NCBI GenBank assembly: GCA_001599915.1
Contig: BCIG01000025.1
Span: 124,001-188,000, forward strand
Direction of reading: 5' to 3'
DNA length: 64,000 nt
Source of the DNA: Symbiotaphrina buchneri
Taxonomy: Eukaryota > Ascomycota > Symbiotaphrinales > Symbiotaphrinaceae
Within the stretch, counting starts at the first letter, position 1, and each line of letters starts with the position of its first letter. Shown here piece by piece: positions 10,538-21,606 of this stretch. The notes beneath the pieces were generated by a model. The model was not told where the DNA came from. It did no database searches and worked only from the letters and a program-made list of their open reading frames with translations. The translations under genes were made by a program, and so were the position numbers.

Positions 10538-12982
10538 ACGTGTTGTTATACAAAGGGCAGTTGTTGATTGTAAATATATCATGAGAGCAGACAATAAACA
10601 GCGTCGAAGGATTGGAATGCTCTGATTGGACGATTAATCAATAACAGATGCAAAGGCTATTCCCGTGACTGGCTAGTTATTTCCGTTGAATGGCGGGTGC
10701 ATCTTCCGCAGCATGGCCAGCCCTCTCTGAGAGAGCCTTTCGCTGGTGGATTACATAACGACCGCGTCAGCGTTTCGTGGTTTGATATCCCTGCACCAAC
10801 TGCCACCAAATAGAGTCAAGACTCAGCGATGAAACCTTGTAAGAGGACATGCCAACCTTACCTTAGGTAGGTAGTGAAAAGCACGCACTTTCATGTGCCT
10901 CTACAGAAGAACACTTGATGTGTACTCCGTACCTAGTCGAACTCTTACCTACCCAGTACGCAGATCATTCCACATCGTAATTTCATGATGATAAAAATAA
11001 GTACGTCATAGCGTCCTGCGATCTTGATTCGAGACGCGTTTAAATTCCGAACCTTGCTTCCTCTCATCCGCTAGCTGAAACATATCCATGTTCATCATCA
11101 GGTTGCGAATCATCATACCGCACTGCCCCCTGAACGGGCTCGACCGTATATGGATTAACGCATTGCGCCTCCTCGGCATATCCTGCGCGCGCTCGAGGGC
11201 CGATGACTGATGATGATTGGCCGGGCCGAGGCAAGCAAGCCATGTTCGCCTACCTAAATGCCTCGTTCGGCTTTCGCCGGTGGTGCGATTTCTGCAACGG
11301 GAGAGGCGCTGATGGTGCAAGATAGTGCGCTGCTCCTGGCAGGCTTTCCGTGGCAGGGATCCCGTCTGAACACGAATTCCTTCGTATCGCAGCGTTCGAA
11401 GTAGGCTCTCAACCGCGGCACATTCACAGGTGTAATCAAATTTGGTGATTGACGATCTTAGTCGAATGGCAGTGATAGGGACACATCCACGGCTTCTCCG
11501 GCAGTGTACGTAAATTGCAGCAGCAGCGAATTAAGACTGTATGCACCGGAGGCCTAATTATAATAAGAATGACGAAAGCGGTGAAGCTGTTGTTGGTGGA
11601 CGTTGCATTGTCCGTCGGTGATGTTGGGCAGGTTTGCAAGCAACTAGGGGGGACAACCACTCGCGCCGTGCTCGTACTTCGTTGTCGGTATGGTATCGCC
11701 GCAGGTTTGGCCTTGTCTGTCAGTGTCAGCGAGATGCCCAGGAGATTTCTCGGTGTTGGAGTCTGTTTCCGGTTAACGTGTGGCTAGTTGCGGGAAAGCT
11801 GGAACGGTTAGTTCCTGGATTTCTTATTAAGCGCCGCATCATTCTCACGCCAAAAACTCTGAATCCAGAACCTTTTTGGTGCCCAGATGCGCGCTCAGTC
11901 GTAGATATCAGCGCTGCAAAAGGCCGCAAGAGTCAGCAGCTTATGGTGGTGTCCTCCGTTACGTGTAGGTGTAGGGGTGCCAGTGAGTCCGATCGCGGGA
12001 AGATATGTCAGATTAGAAAAATTTGTGCAAAAATTGAGTGCTATGTGTGTGTGCTATGATGTTGTCCTCTGATACCGGCCCTACCAAGGTTGATGTGATT
12101 CCCTCACTCATCATCCGCCGCCCTCTCTAGCCTGCAAGTCGTATCGGATCGTCCACCTTAAACCGCAGACAGTCAGAATGTCCCTCAAATTATGCTCGAA
12201 CTTGCCCTGAGCAATCCTCGACAGTCTCTTCACCCGCCCACACCCCCCATATCCTCCTCCAATCCCAAATCTTTGGTCCCTGTAGATCCACTTTCTCCAA
12301 ACTCACGTTCAGATGCTTAATCGAGCCTCATCATACAATCCCATATCTTGAAACGTACAGCAGCGACATACCGAAGACCTGTCAACAAGAGTGGAGACCT
12401 GGATCGCACCGCATCTTAGCAGGCAAGCTTATCCGCCGTTTGTGGTCCCGGTACGGCACACGCGCGGTGGAGACCTCTGATTAGATCTGCGCGACCTGGA
12501 TTCTCCCACCAACACCACAAGCGCTTCAACGGATTACGCGCAGTAGGCAAACCTACGCCAAGCCCTCGTCGAGCAAAACGACACCGGAACAAGACCTCAT
12601 CTCCTTATTGTCCATCACCGCGTCTTACATATCGAGGGTCATCGTGCAGGAGAGTCGGCATACTGGTGGCGAGGCTTTAGAAGGAGAGGAATACTCGTAC
12701 AGTCACGGCTTGGAGGGGTACACAATAGCAAACCAGTCAGGGTTTGATTACATTCACCGCAATACAGTGCCCCGAAGAGGACACTTCAGAGACAATAGTC
12801 ATTGAGGACTATTCACTTCGTGGCACCCGGAACAATACTGCTCTTCTCTTCCAGGACCACGATCATCTGGATATAAAGGTCCGGTCAGACTCTTCAGTGG
12901 ACGGTGCCTGTTGGCATTCCGATGCTGTTGCATAACTTCGATCCTGATCCTGTTCCTGGTCTGCCTTTCTCTCTCAGCTAAG
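10538..12982. other. 2.4-kb intergenic region and long 5' leader of the C2H2 regulator
   Basis: No gene I can support. Short inverted copies of GGTAGGTA/TACCTACC lie near 10866-10875 and 10945-10955. Two weak minus-strand frames (11254-11439 and 11006-11320) have partly protein-like composition (PRLRAYFERCDTKEFVF) but no family match and no plausible splice join. From about 12120 the plus strand turns C/T- and CA-rich and contains several short upstream ATGs, consistent with a long transcribed leader for the regulator at 12983. Confidence 0.4.
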
Positions 12983-15900
12983 ATGGACCCTCGGTTCACC
13001 GCAACCGTATCGAGTCATCCGTCCAACCACTCTCTGGGATCCCTTTCTGCACTGGCCGCTCATCAGATCCAGCAACAATCGTCGCAAAGCCTCCCGTCAC
13101 TACAGCATGCCACTATGAACATAGGACAATCTCTCTACGGAGAGACGTCCGGTGCGCCTCATACGCCTCCCGTCTCCCATGGCTCGTCACCGAGCGGATA
13201 CAATCACATCTCTCAGGCGCAATACGGGCATGGCGGACAGTCGTATCAATCTGCATCAATGATGGGCGGCCTTTCTAATACATCGTCACACCTACACCCT
13301 TTGGCGCCTGCTCCAGCTCCCTCACAATCTGGCCGATTACCGGTACCCCTCCGTCCAATGCCTAGCGGTGGCCTTGCTCAACAAATGTCCTTGCCGTCCC
13401 AGTATGGAACCTCGCAGCTGCTTTCTCAAGCACCGGTTGCGCACGAGCCACCTAGACCGACTCATGTCGTCGGTTCACAAGGGCGACGCGGAATCCTTCC
13501 CAGCGCACCCGGACGCGCGGCAGTTGTAGCAGGGTCAGGTGCAACAGGGAAGGGCGCGGTTGTCCCCGCGAAAGATGCAGATGGGAAGTTCCCGTGCCCT
13601 CATTGTACAAAGACATACCTTCATGCCAAGCACTTGAAGCGCCATCTCCTGCGACGTAAGTTCTCTTGTCCCTTTCGCCAAGTTTCTTTCACTGACAGAC
13701 AGTCTAGACACCGGTGACCGACCATATATGTGCGTCTTGTGCGAAGATCGATTCTCGAGAAGTGACATTTTGAAGCGGCATTTCCAGAAATGTTCTTTAC
13801 GAAGAGGCAACCCAACCGGAGCAAGCCATCTATCACATCCAGGAGCACATCTCAAGAAGTCTCACCCCGTCCAAAACAAGACAAACGATCCTTCAACGGA
13901 CTTCATTGGTTCTGCTATTGATGGGATTGTTGATGGGTCTTTTAGCCAAGGGCATTCCATTGAGTCAAGCCCAACAAAATTCACGAACCAGCAACTCCCA
14001 AATGGATTATCGAGGCACAATAGTATGAAGGGCAAACTTGACGCCTCTGAACGGTCGAGGAATCTGACAATACCCACGCCTACCGACTCGAACCGGTCAA
14101 GTTGGTATGGCGATCAAGGAACAACGGCGGGAGTGAATCAGTCGATCGCTGCCTTTTCCATGCCGCATGATCCTCAGCAAGGCCACTATTCGCAGTCTTT
14201 TGGCTACAACGGTCATGATCATGGTGCCGTACTACAGCAGAATGGGCATCAGAATATGAACCATTTCGACGGATTTCATGGCGGGCATGGCAATGAGCTG
14301 GATTGGTCGTCACTGTTTCACGCAACGGGGCAAGATGGACATATGAATAATATGTACTCATCCAATGTAGGGCAAAATCAAATCAAGAGCGAACAGGCCA
14401 TGAACAACAACTCATATCAAACAGAAAACCACCCCGACGGTCTCTTCAACGGAATATACCCCCACTCGATAAACGTGGGGAATGATGTCATGCTTGGGAC
14501 CGGATCACCCCATTGGAATTTTGACATGTCCCAGACCGACCCCTTGCAGTCCAAGGTCAACCAGCTGATCGCGTTTGCATTCCCTTACGGATCGGATCAG
14601 GCGCTTCCGGAGCAAGAAACGGCTGAAGATCTGAAACGTCTCTTGACCGTGGACAATCTTAAGCATTTCTTGGATTTGTTTGCGGGTGATTTCCTGTGGC
14701 ATTGGCCGTTGATTCATATGCCTACCTTCAACATCTTGGAAGCATATGATGGCCTGGTCATGACAATTATATGCATTGGTGCGGTATACTCGGATCGCGT
14801 CAACATGGCTCAAGTTAGGGGACTCATGGAAAGGGCATGGAGCGCTGTCGAGAGGACTTCTTCTATTTTCGCGACTGCCAAGGCAGAAGAAAATGAAAAC
14901 GTCATCGGTGGCACTGTTTGGGGTGATTCAAGATCCGTTGAGGAGCTGCAGGCCTTGGTCATGCTACAGACGATCTTCACTTGGCATGGAAATCAGCAAC
15001 AGAGAGCGGAGGCACGGGGAAGATGGAAGAGCGTTGTCAACGTCGCGCGCAAAGCAGGTCTATTACGACCAGCACCACCTGGTAGTCCATCTTGCAGTAC
15101 ACTTCATCAGCCAAACATCAATCCGGATATCCTCAGCCCCAGCGCCTTCGATTGGTTGAGCTGGGTCGAGCAAGAGAAACGATCAAGGGTCATGTTTACT
15201 GTGTTTCTGTTGGATACGGCACTCGTCATATACTTCAACAACAGGCCATGTCTGGATCCTCTTGAGATCCATCTTCCATTACCAGCGGACGATGCTGCTT
15301 GGGAAGCCAGAGATACAACAGCTTGTGCAGATGCTCTTGGTCTCCACGGCCCTGCTGTGCAAGAGTTAAAGAACATCACTGGAAGTCGCCGGAAGAAGCA
15401 GCCTGAAATGCATCTTGCATTGAAAGCTCTTCTGCATTCAGCTTACGAGCTACAACCGCGAACGACCAACATTCAGTCGAAGTTCATCCTCATCCATGCT
15501 CTGCATATTCAGATCTGGAATGTACAGAGGCAGATGGCTCCTGCTTTGGCTCCAGATGCTATCAATATCCCTTCGATCGGAACCATAAGCGGCCACAGCA
15601 GTGGTACTTCGACGCCTATTTCTCAAGTAGACTGGATCAACAATGATGGAACGATCAGCAGTGGCCACCAAACGCCCGTAGAGGCACAGTCGCCTGGAAC
15701 GCATCAACTTCTCAAAGCTACTACAAGTGCGCTGGAAAAGTGGAAGAAGTCATGGGATACCGACATGACATTACAATACCCTCCATCTGCAACCTCCCAC
15801 CGGAGATTTGGCTTTTGCCGCGATGGCGTCCACTTCTACTGGCTTGCTAAAGCTTTCCTTCGCAACAATCGTGCTATGGACTGGCAAGCTCCACCTGACA

Positions 15901-16127
15901 CTCGCTTCATGCAGGTGATAACTTTACTCAAGAAGGTCCGTGCATGGGTGGCCTCGGATAATGCTCAAAGAGGAGAAGACATTGGCTCCGTCGGAGATAT
16001 TGACGAAGCCTATGGTATGGAAGATCTGACCCTCGACATGAAGCTGCTCTTCAAGCCCGTCAGCCAGCAGACTCGCTCACCTGGTGGTGTTGTTGGGATG
16101 GGGAACGTCGGTACGACTATATACTGA
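12983..16127 (+). CDS. C2H2 zinc-finger transcription factor with fungal_trans domain
   Basis: 1030-aa nuclear regulator. Exons 12983-13655 and 13708-16127; the 52-nt intron lies between the two zinc fingers and splits the His of the HTGDRPY linker. I preferred the ATG at 12983 (MDPRFTATVS) over one 72 nt upstream because the upstream stretch is a hydrophobic run not expected in this family. Residues 1-200 are Ser/Pro/Gln-rich. Tandem C2H2 fingers at about 205-253: FPCPHCTKTYLHAKHLKRHLL, then YMCVLC with RFSRSDILKRHFQKC. These are followed by the RRGNPTGASHLSHP block typical of these proteins. A fungal_trans (PF04082-like) region starts near residue 560 (LDLFAGDFLWHWPLIHMPTF). The layout resembles AmdX/Klf1-type factors; target genes cannot be inferred. 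Complete, with no damage seen. Confidence 0.9.
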
Positions 16128-16916
16128 CGAGATGACAAAGAAGACTTCTCAAGTTGTCCATTCAACCTGCTACGGGGTGCTCTTCCCCGATCGCCTTTTT
16201 CAGAATCCTTGATTTGCCTGTTTTTTCACCCGACTCCCCTCGTTCGTTGTTTCTCACTTGCGATACATCAGAAAAAAGCTTATAGAATGGGATGGTGTTA
16301 ATTGTGAACTTTCAGACCCAGCGCGGGATGGGGTGGTCGTCTGCTTACTGCTTACTGCTTTCTGGTCCTTGAGGCTTGCGTTAGACTTGCTTTGGTCGCT
16401 TCAAGTACAAGACTGTTATAGACGGATGGAGCTTTTTGGGCTTTCCTTAACGCGTCACGCCATCAATGTCAATAGAAACAATAGAAGGCTAAAAGCCAGG
16501 TCGGGACGGGAACGGAGCGCGGATCCCATTGCATTGCTTGCTTTTCTTGGTTTTTTTGGCATGGCAATGGGGAAAGGGGGGATGGACATGCGATAGACAA
16601 CAGCGATGGAAAGCGGCTTCAACGATGCTTTGTACAAAATAATTAGAAGAGTCTTGGGCGCTTTAGAGCTTGAGCATGAAGAATGATTTCTCTGCTGCTA
16701 TCACATCCCGCATGCTGTGTATTGTTGCCTTCCGGACATTGCTGAAGTGATTATCGAGGTTGGCTATTAGGAACAGGAAAAGGTCAAGCGTCAAGTCTTG
16801 GCGCAACGTCAGTGAGGACTTCCGAAGGTTGTCCCTCACTTCTGCGTTTCTCGTACATCCTTGCTGCTTGCCGTATCGCAACCGGAGTCTGCCATTGAGC
16901 AGCAATTGCTATCAAA
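16128..16916. other. intergenic, 3' flank of regulator and promoter of DHODH gene
   Basis: No coding signal. T-rich sequence just after 16128 fits a 3' UTR. GC content rises towards 16900. Confidence 0.45.
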
Positions 16917-18899
16917 ATGAAAAGGCCATTGCCTTCCATACCTCCGTATGTACGGATGGCACGATTACCACTCTCGTCACGGAAGTTCAGCTCAATAGAT
17001 GGTGCGCTGCCGCGTCGCCCCGTCCTCCGCCCGACCACCGCCCTCAGGCCTCACACCGTACGCACGAGCATCCTCTTGACCACCCGCAAGGCTTCCACGG
17101 CTGCTGTAGATGCTAGATCTGCAGCTACGCGTCTCAATAATGTCATTTACGGCACCGCCCTCCTGCTGTTCACCTCGGCAACAATATACTATGTTACCGA
17201 CACCCGCGCAAGCATCCACCGATACGTCGTTCCTCGAGTTATCCGCTACCTCTATCCTGACGCCGAAGAAGCGCATGAAGTGGGCACACAAGCTCTCAAA
17301 GCCCTCTACACGTTTGGACTTCACCCCCGTGAGCGGGGCAACCCGGATGGGCAAGGCGACCTCGCTGTAGAGGTGTTTGGGCAGACCCTTTTGAACCCAA
17401 TTGGGATATCTGCCGGCTTGGACAAAGGCGCCGAAATACCCGATCCCCTGTTTGATATGGGCGCGGCCGTGGTGGAGGTTGGTGGCATAACGCCTCTACC
17501 CCAAGAAGGCAATCCCAAACCCCGCGTCTTCCGCATCCCGAGCCAGAATGCGCTGATCAACCGGTATGGGCTGAATTCCGAGGGCGCAGAGTTTGTGGCT
17601 ATTCGCCTACGGCAGAGGGTGGGAGAGTTTGCATATGCGATGGGATATGGTCTGGGAAGGGATGCGGAAGAGAAGGTGCTCAATGGCGAGGCAGGGGTAC
17701 CGCCGGGGTCACTACAACCGGGGAAACTGCTCTGCGTGCAGGTCGCGAAGATGGCGACGACACCAACATGGGATGTACAGAAAGTGACACAGGACTACGT
17801 TTCTTGCGTGGAACGAGTGGGAAAATATGCGGACGTCGTGGTTGTCAACGTCTCGAGCCCAAATACCCCGGGACTACGAACTTTACAGCGTGTTGAGCCG
17901 CTTACGGAAATCCTCAAGGGTGTGGTGGGTGCCGCACAGAAAGTGAATCGGAAGGAAAAGCCCAAGGTGATGGTCAAAGTCAGCCCCGACGAGGAAACTG
18001 AAGAGGAAGTCGAAGGTGTGTGCGAAGCCGTGTGGCTGAGTGGTGTTGATGGCGTCATTGTGGGCAACACGACTCGGCGGCGTCCCGATCCCGTGCCCAA
18101 GGGATATGTGCTCCCTGAGAGTGAAGCGCGAACCCTTCTAGAGGCGGGCGGCTACTCTGGACCGCAGATGTTCGAACGAACCCGTGATCTCGTGCGGAAA
18201 TACCGCCGCACCCTCGATGCCATCCCTCGCCGGAACCAGGCCTCATCATCGCCATCAGCAGCCGCCGCCGACACGCTCGCACAGGGCGAAACGGGTGATC
18301 AGCCGGAAAACACGCTGCTAGCAAAGGTGGCAGAGAAAGTCCCGGAGCAGCCCGGCAATGCCATCATCTCCAAAGTCGCCGACGTCGTCTCGCCGGCCAA
18401 ATCGCCCTCGTCCCTGTCTTCCTCCACATCCGACTCCTCCACCTCAACTCCCTCAGCCTCCTCCGCCCTCTCCGCGCTGCCCTCAGCTCAAGCAGCGCAC
18501 ACCTCGCCTTCAGACAGCGACCCCTTCGCCCCCGCGCCTTCCCCCTCCGACCCGAGCGAAACCACCACGTCTCTCCCTCTCACGTCCCCCGTCACAAAAT
18601 CGCGCAGCAGCAGTACCGGTGCCTCATCGCCAGATGAGACCGCCGCGCTGAACCCCGCGCACAATACCAGCGGCGCGGCGCCTCGTGCTGCGCCTGCTAC
18701 CGCTGCGGGGCCGGAGAAGGCAGAGAAGGTCATCTTCGCGACGGGCGGGATTACGACTGGAGAGCAGGGGCTGGATGTGCTGAATGCGGGTGCGAGTGTG
18801 GCGATGATGTATACCGGTGTGGTCTATGGCGGTGTCGGCACGGTGACGAGGGTGAAGAAGGAGATGCGGAGCAATTTGAGGAAGGAGGATAGGAGGTAG
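16917..18899 (+). CDS. dihydroorotate dehydrogenase, mitochondrial class 2, with long internal insertion
   Basis: 660-aa, single exon. It catalyses the fourth step of pyrimidine synthesis (dihydroorotate to orotate, electrons to ubiquinone) on the mitochondrial inner membrane. Start could be 16917 or 16956 (MARLPLSSRKF); both give an Arg-rich presequence. A membrane helix lies at about 76-93 (VIYGTALLLFTSATIYYV). FMN and substrate motifs: NPIGISAGLDKG (160-171), VEVGGITPLPQEGNP, RVFRIP, NRYGLNSEG, and NVSSPNTPGLR (311-321) carrying the class 2 catalytic Ser. Then VMVKVSPD, GVIVGNTT and the C-terminal FATGGI and MYTGVVYGG phosphate-binding loops. Between RKYRR and KVIFATGG sits a Ser/Pro/Ala/Thr-rich insertion of about 165 residues (437-602) with no splice sites of its own, making the protein much longer than usual fungal homologues. 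All catalytic motifs are intact. Confidence 0.95.
   Translation: MKRPLPSIPPYVRMARLPLSSRKFSSIDGALPRRPVLRPTTALRPHTVRTSILLTTRKASTAAVDARSAATRLNNVIYGTALLLFTSATIYYVTDTRASIHRYVVPRVIRYLYPDAEEAHEVGTQALKALYTFGLHPRERGNPDGQGDLAVEVFGQTLLNPIGISAGLDKGAEIPDPLFDMGAAVVEVGGITPLPQEGNPKPRVFRIPSQNALINRYGLNSEGAEFVAIRLRQRVGEFAYAMGYGLGRDAEEKVLNGEAGVPPGSLQPGKLLCVQVAKMATTPTWDVQKVTQDYVSCVERVGKYADVVVVNVSSPNTPGLRTLQRVEPLTEILKGVVGAAQKVNRKEKPKVMVKVSPDEETEEEVEGVCEAVWLSGVDGVIVGNTTRRRPDPVPKGYVLPESEARTLLEAGGYSGPQMFERTRDLVRKYRRTLDAIPRRNQASSSPSAAAADTLAQGETGDQPENTLLAKVAEKVPEQPGNAIISKVADVVSPAKSPSSLSSSTSDSSTSTPSASSALSALPSAQAAHTSPSDSDPFAPAPSPSDPSETTTSLPLTSPVTKSRSSSTGASSPDETAALNPAHNTSGAAPRAAPATAAGPEKAEKVIFATGGITTGEQGLDVLNAGASVAMMYTGVVYGGVGTVTRVKKEMRSNLRKEDRR
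18225..18722 (+). repeat. low-complexity Ser/Pro/Ala/Thr-rich coding insertion in DHODH
   Basis: About 165 codons dominated by TCx, CCx and GCx, with a weak internal duplication (ENTLLAKVAEKVPEQPG then NAIISKVADVV). It keeps the frame and separates the last two beta-alpha units of the barrel. Confidence 0.7.
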
Positions 18900-19189
18900 G
18901 ACGGAGTGCTGGAATAGATGAGATCGTGTAGCATGTACAGCACATTGAAAAGGAGTGTAGCAACACAGGATAGAGCTCGAGGAAATAAAGCATATCTAGA
19001 CCTTATTCTGCACTGAAGGATGCATTTAGGAGAAAATGATCAAGATCTTTGTCTAGTCTTTTCGTTGCCTCGACGAACGCTGCGATATGGATGCCCATGC
19101 GCTAATCGTACATATCTACACTTCCCTGCCCTTCAATCCCGCCAATCTCCTCACCCCCATCAATAGCGGATCACCCAGAAAGAGCGCGT

Positions 19190-20312
19190 TTAGAAAGGCT
19201 GTCGACCACGAATTCATTAGCCAACTGGATGCTTCGATCGAGAACTTACACCAAACACCCATAGCATGCGCGGAATGTAAAGTCAAGCCACGAGGGGGAG
19301 ATGTGGTCAAAAAAAAAACACGACATACATTATCCTCCGGCGGAATCTCCTGGTGCCAGTACTCGCCGATGACAGGGATGTTCTCGAGGATGTCGCGGTG
19401 CACGCGCGGCACGCCGTTCAAGAAGAACAGCGCGGCGATGCCGGCAAAGATGCCGAAACCGGCGCCGATGGGGCCGCTGTTTTGAGAGATCGTGTTAGTT
19501 TCTGAGGGTTGGTTGGTGAGAGGATGGGAAGTGAGGGAGGGGAGTGGGGGAGGGGGAGGCCTACATTCGCTTGATGTGCTCGGTCGTGAAGCCGTGGAGG
19601 TTAGGTCGGATCTTGTATCTGTGGGGAAGGCAAGGTGTTAGCATACGGATGAGCATGTTCCTGTGCTTGCTTGGTGATAGGACGTGGCTCAGTGTTCTTG
19701 GGGTCTGCTGGGTGGAGATGGCTTGCGGCCTTTATTCCTTCCTTCTTCCGACTGATTTTCCTCTTCCAATTGGGACAACCGGATTTGATGCCATTTCCAG
19801 ATCTCCCACCCGCTACAACGTATCCACCGACTTCCACTCGTCCTATCTCTTCCATACCCGCATCTCCGCATCCCACCCCTCAGCAACCGGCCAGAGCCAC
19901 GTCCAAGCAACCGCAAAAACATCCGCAAAAGAGCAGCAGGTAGTACATACTGAGGGCCATAGGGACTCTGATAAGCGCCGTAGTTCGGGCGCACCTGCCA
20001 CGGCTGCAGGCCATGATGTCCTTCCAGACGAACCTGCAGAGAAGAGCCCAGACGTCAGCTTCCGTGTGTTCCTTTGCTTATGGACCTTCGCTTTCGAGTG
20101 TCCGTCCACGATGGCGCGCCATGGATATGAGCCTTAGGCCTCCGCTTTGAGGGTGAGAGCCTAGCGGTATCACTTCGACTCAGGGCAGTTGGGGAGCCGG
20201 ACGGTCGGTGCGGACGAGCACGCTCTCTTCCTTCATCTGCCGGCGCCTGTCTCGCTCGAGCCGCCTCACCTCCAACACCTCCAAGGGGGAATTGCAAAGG
20301 ATGACTCACCAT
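19190..20312 (-). CDS. QCR10: cytochrome bc1 complex subunit 10 (QCR10), five exons
   Basis: 98-aa subunit of mitochondrial complex III. Exons on the minus strand: 20312-20310 (ATG only), 20033-19951, 19618-19565, 19476-19329 and 19198-19190 (CCT TTC TAA); sum 297 nt. Introns are 276, 332, 88 and 130 nt and all GT-AG. The spliced protein begins MVRLEGHHGLQPWQVRPNYG and continues YQSPYGPQYKIRPNLHG, then HIKRIGPIGAGFG, a single membrane span with GIAALFFLNGVP, and ends with RDILENIPVIGEYW and PPEDNPF. These are the RPNYG, LHGFT, VPRVxRDIL and PPEDNPF signatures of fungal QCR10. The first and last coding exons are 3 and 9 nt, so ORF-based gene finding would miss both ends. Convergent with DHODH. 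Confidence 0.9.
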
Positions 20313-21024
20313 CTTGAGGAATTCTAGAACAGAAGGATGCAAAAAGCGAGGTTGAGGTGATGCAATTGCGGTTCAAGACCGGAGAACGAGATCGTTGACG
20401 TTTGCTTTGGAGGTTCTCGATGGTCACTGAGCGTGCCAAGACCCAATGGGTGCGACCGGATTGTAAGTGTGACAGAGAAGGTTAAAGCGGCGAGAAGGAA
20501 TTACGGTTTCGGCTATTTGCATCACATGATTCTTGCGGTCATCTCGCCGTCTGGTTACGGTAAGGAACTTTGGCAGGAATTTGTTAAGAGCGCGAGGATG
20601 TGAGGCAACGGGAATCAAATACACCTGCTTTGGAGGGAAGGATCACCATCTATACAGAAAGGACGCCCAGCCAAGGGACGCCGGTCACATATGAAGTGGA
20701 TGCTCAAGCGTCGCGACACGGTACAGATTTGTATCATGACTCAAAAATGTACAAGCAAGCCTCGAACGTCTGCTGTAGTTCATGATATGTACGAGCATCT
20801 TTGAAGATGCTAGTGTAATAATGGTTGAATACCTTCCCGTATATCCCGAAGCCTTAATACTCCTTGTTCGAACGACCCATCCTGCAAACCCGGAAGACGC
20901 CCCTGGAACGCCATCACAGCCCACATTTTCTTATCAGCGCGTGATTACAAAGTCAGGCAGCCATGCAAAGTAGAGCAAATGCATCAAAGTTTCGGCTCTC
21001 TGTGGTACGCGTCCCAAGATGGGA
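20313..21024. other. intergenic, promoter side of QCR10
   Basis: No coding signal on either strand. It contains the QCR10 promoter (right of 20312) and the 3' flank of the minus-strand gene ending at 21025. Confidence 0.45.
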
Positions 21025-21606
21025 TTACAGGCTAAGCCGGTCCCAGCTCGAGCTGTCGAAACTCCGCTGCCTCTTCACGACACCAAGCTTGTAGAACCGT
21101 TCTTCACCGACAGCATTCCGTCCACCGATATACCACTTCTCTCCTCCCAGTGCATCCCGGAAGCCCTCGCTGCTGGAATCTGAACCACGGCGGGCGCGCG
21201 ACTGTGACCGATTTGTAGGGCTGGCAGGACCGTTCACTGCTGTGGCTGCCGATCCAAAAGATGTGGATGTGGCTGGAGGAGAGGTCGAAGTCGGTGATGT
21301 GGATGTGGCCGGTGCAGGTCCCGGAGATCGGGATAGAGGCTGCCGAGAAGCGTATGCCGGACCGGTTTTGGCTATACCGCGAGGAGCGGATGAGGAGGGC
21401 TGTGATGAAGCTTGCTGAGATGTGGGATTTTGGGCGGATGTGGTGGTTGATGTTGTGAAGGTCGAGTAGTCGCGAGGGCTGTAGTTGTTGCTCGTGTTGT
21501 TGCTGGTTGTGGAGCGGCTGGACAGCGAGCCGGTGGGAGATGAGTGCGCACGGAAGGCGGCAAGGAAAGAAGTGAGGAATGGTCGATTTGATGTACCGGT
21601 CGGCAT
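21025..21606 (-). CDS. conserved-looking fungal protein of unknown function, Ser/Thr-rich
   Basis: 193-aa single-exon frame. The N-terminal three quarters are Ser/Thr/Pro-rich and probably disordered. The C-terminus is distinct and ordered-looking: RARRGSDSSSEGFRDALGG, EKWYIGGRNAVGEERFYKLG and a basic RQRSFDSSSWDRLSL end. The RxRSxDxLSLDRLSL-type tail with repeated RxxS sites could be phosphorylated by basophilic kinases. I believe similar proteins occur across Pezizomycotina but recognise no named family. There is no signal peptide or membrane span. Confidence 0.65.
   Translation of the reverse strand: MPTGTSNRPFLTSFLAAFRAHSSPTGSLSSRSTTSNNTSNNYSPRDYSTFTTSTTTSAQNPTSQQASSQPSSSAPRGIAKTGPAYASRQPLSRSPGPAPATSTSPTSTSPPATSTSFGSAATAVNGPASPTNRSQSRARRGSDSSSEGFRDALGGEKWYIGGRNAVGEERFYKLGVVKRQRSFDSSSWDRLSL

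Noticed and set aside
12911-12982. Alternative start 72 nt upstream for the C2H2 regulator
   Set aside because: It would add a hydrophobic, signal-like segment to a nuclear zinc-finger protein; the ATG at 12983 gives the expected start.
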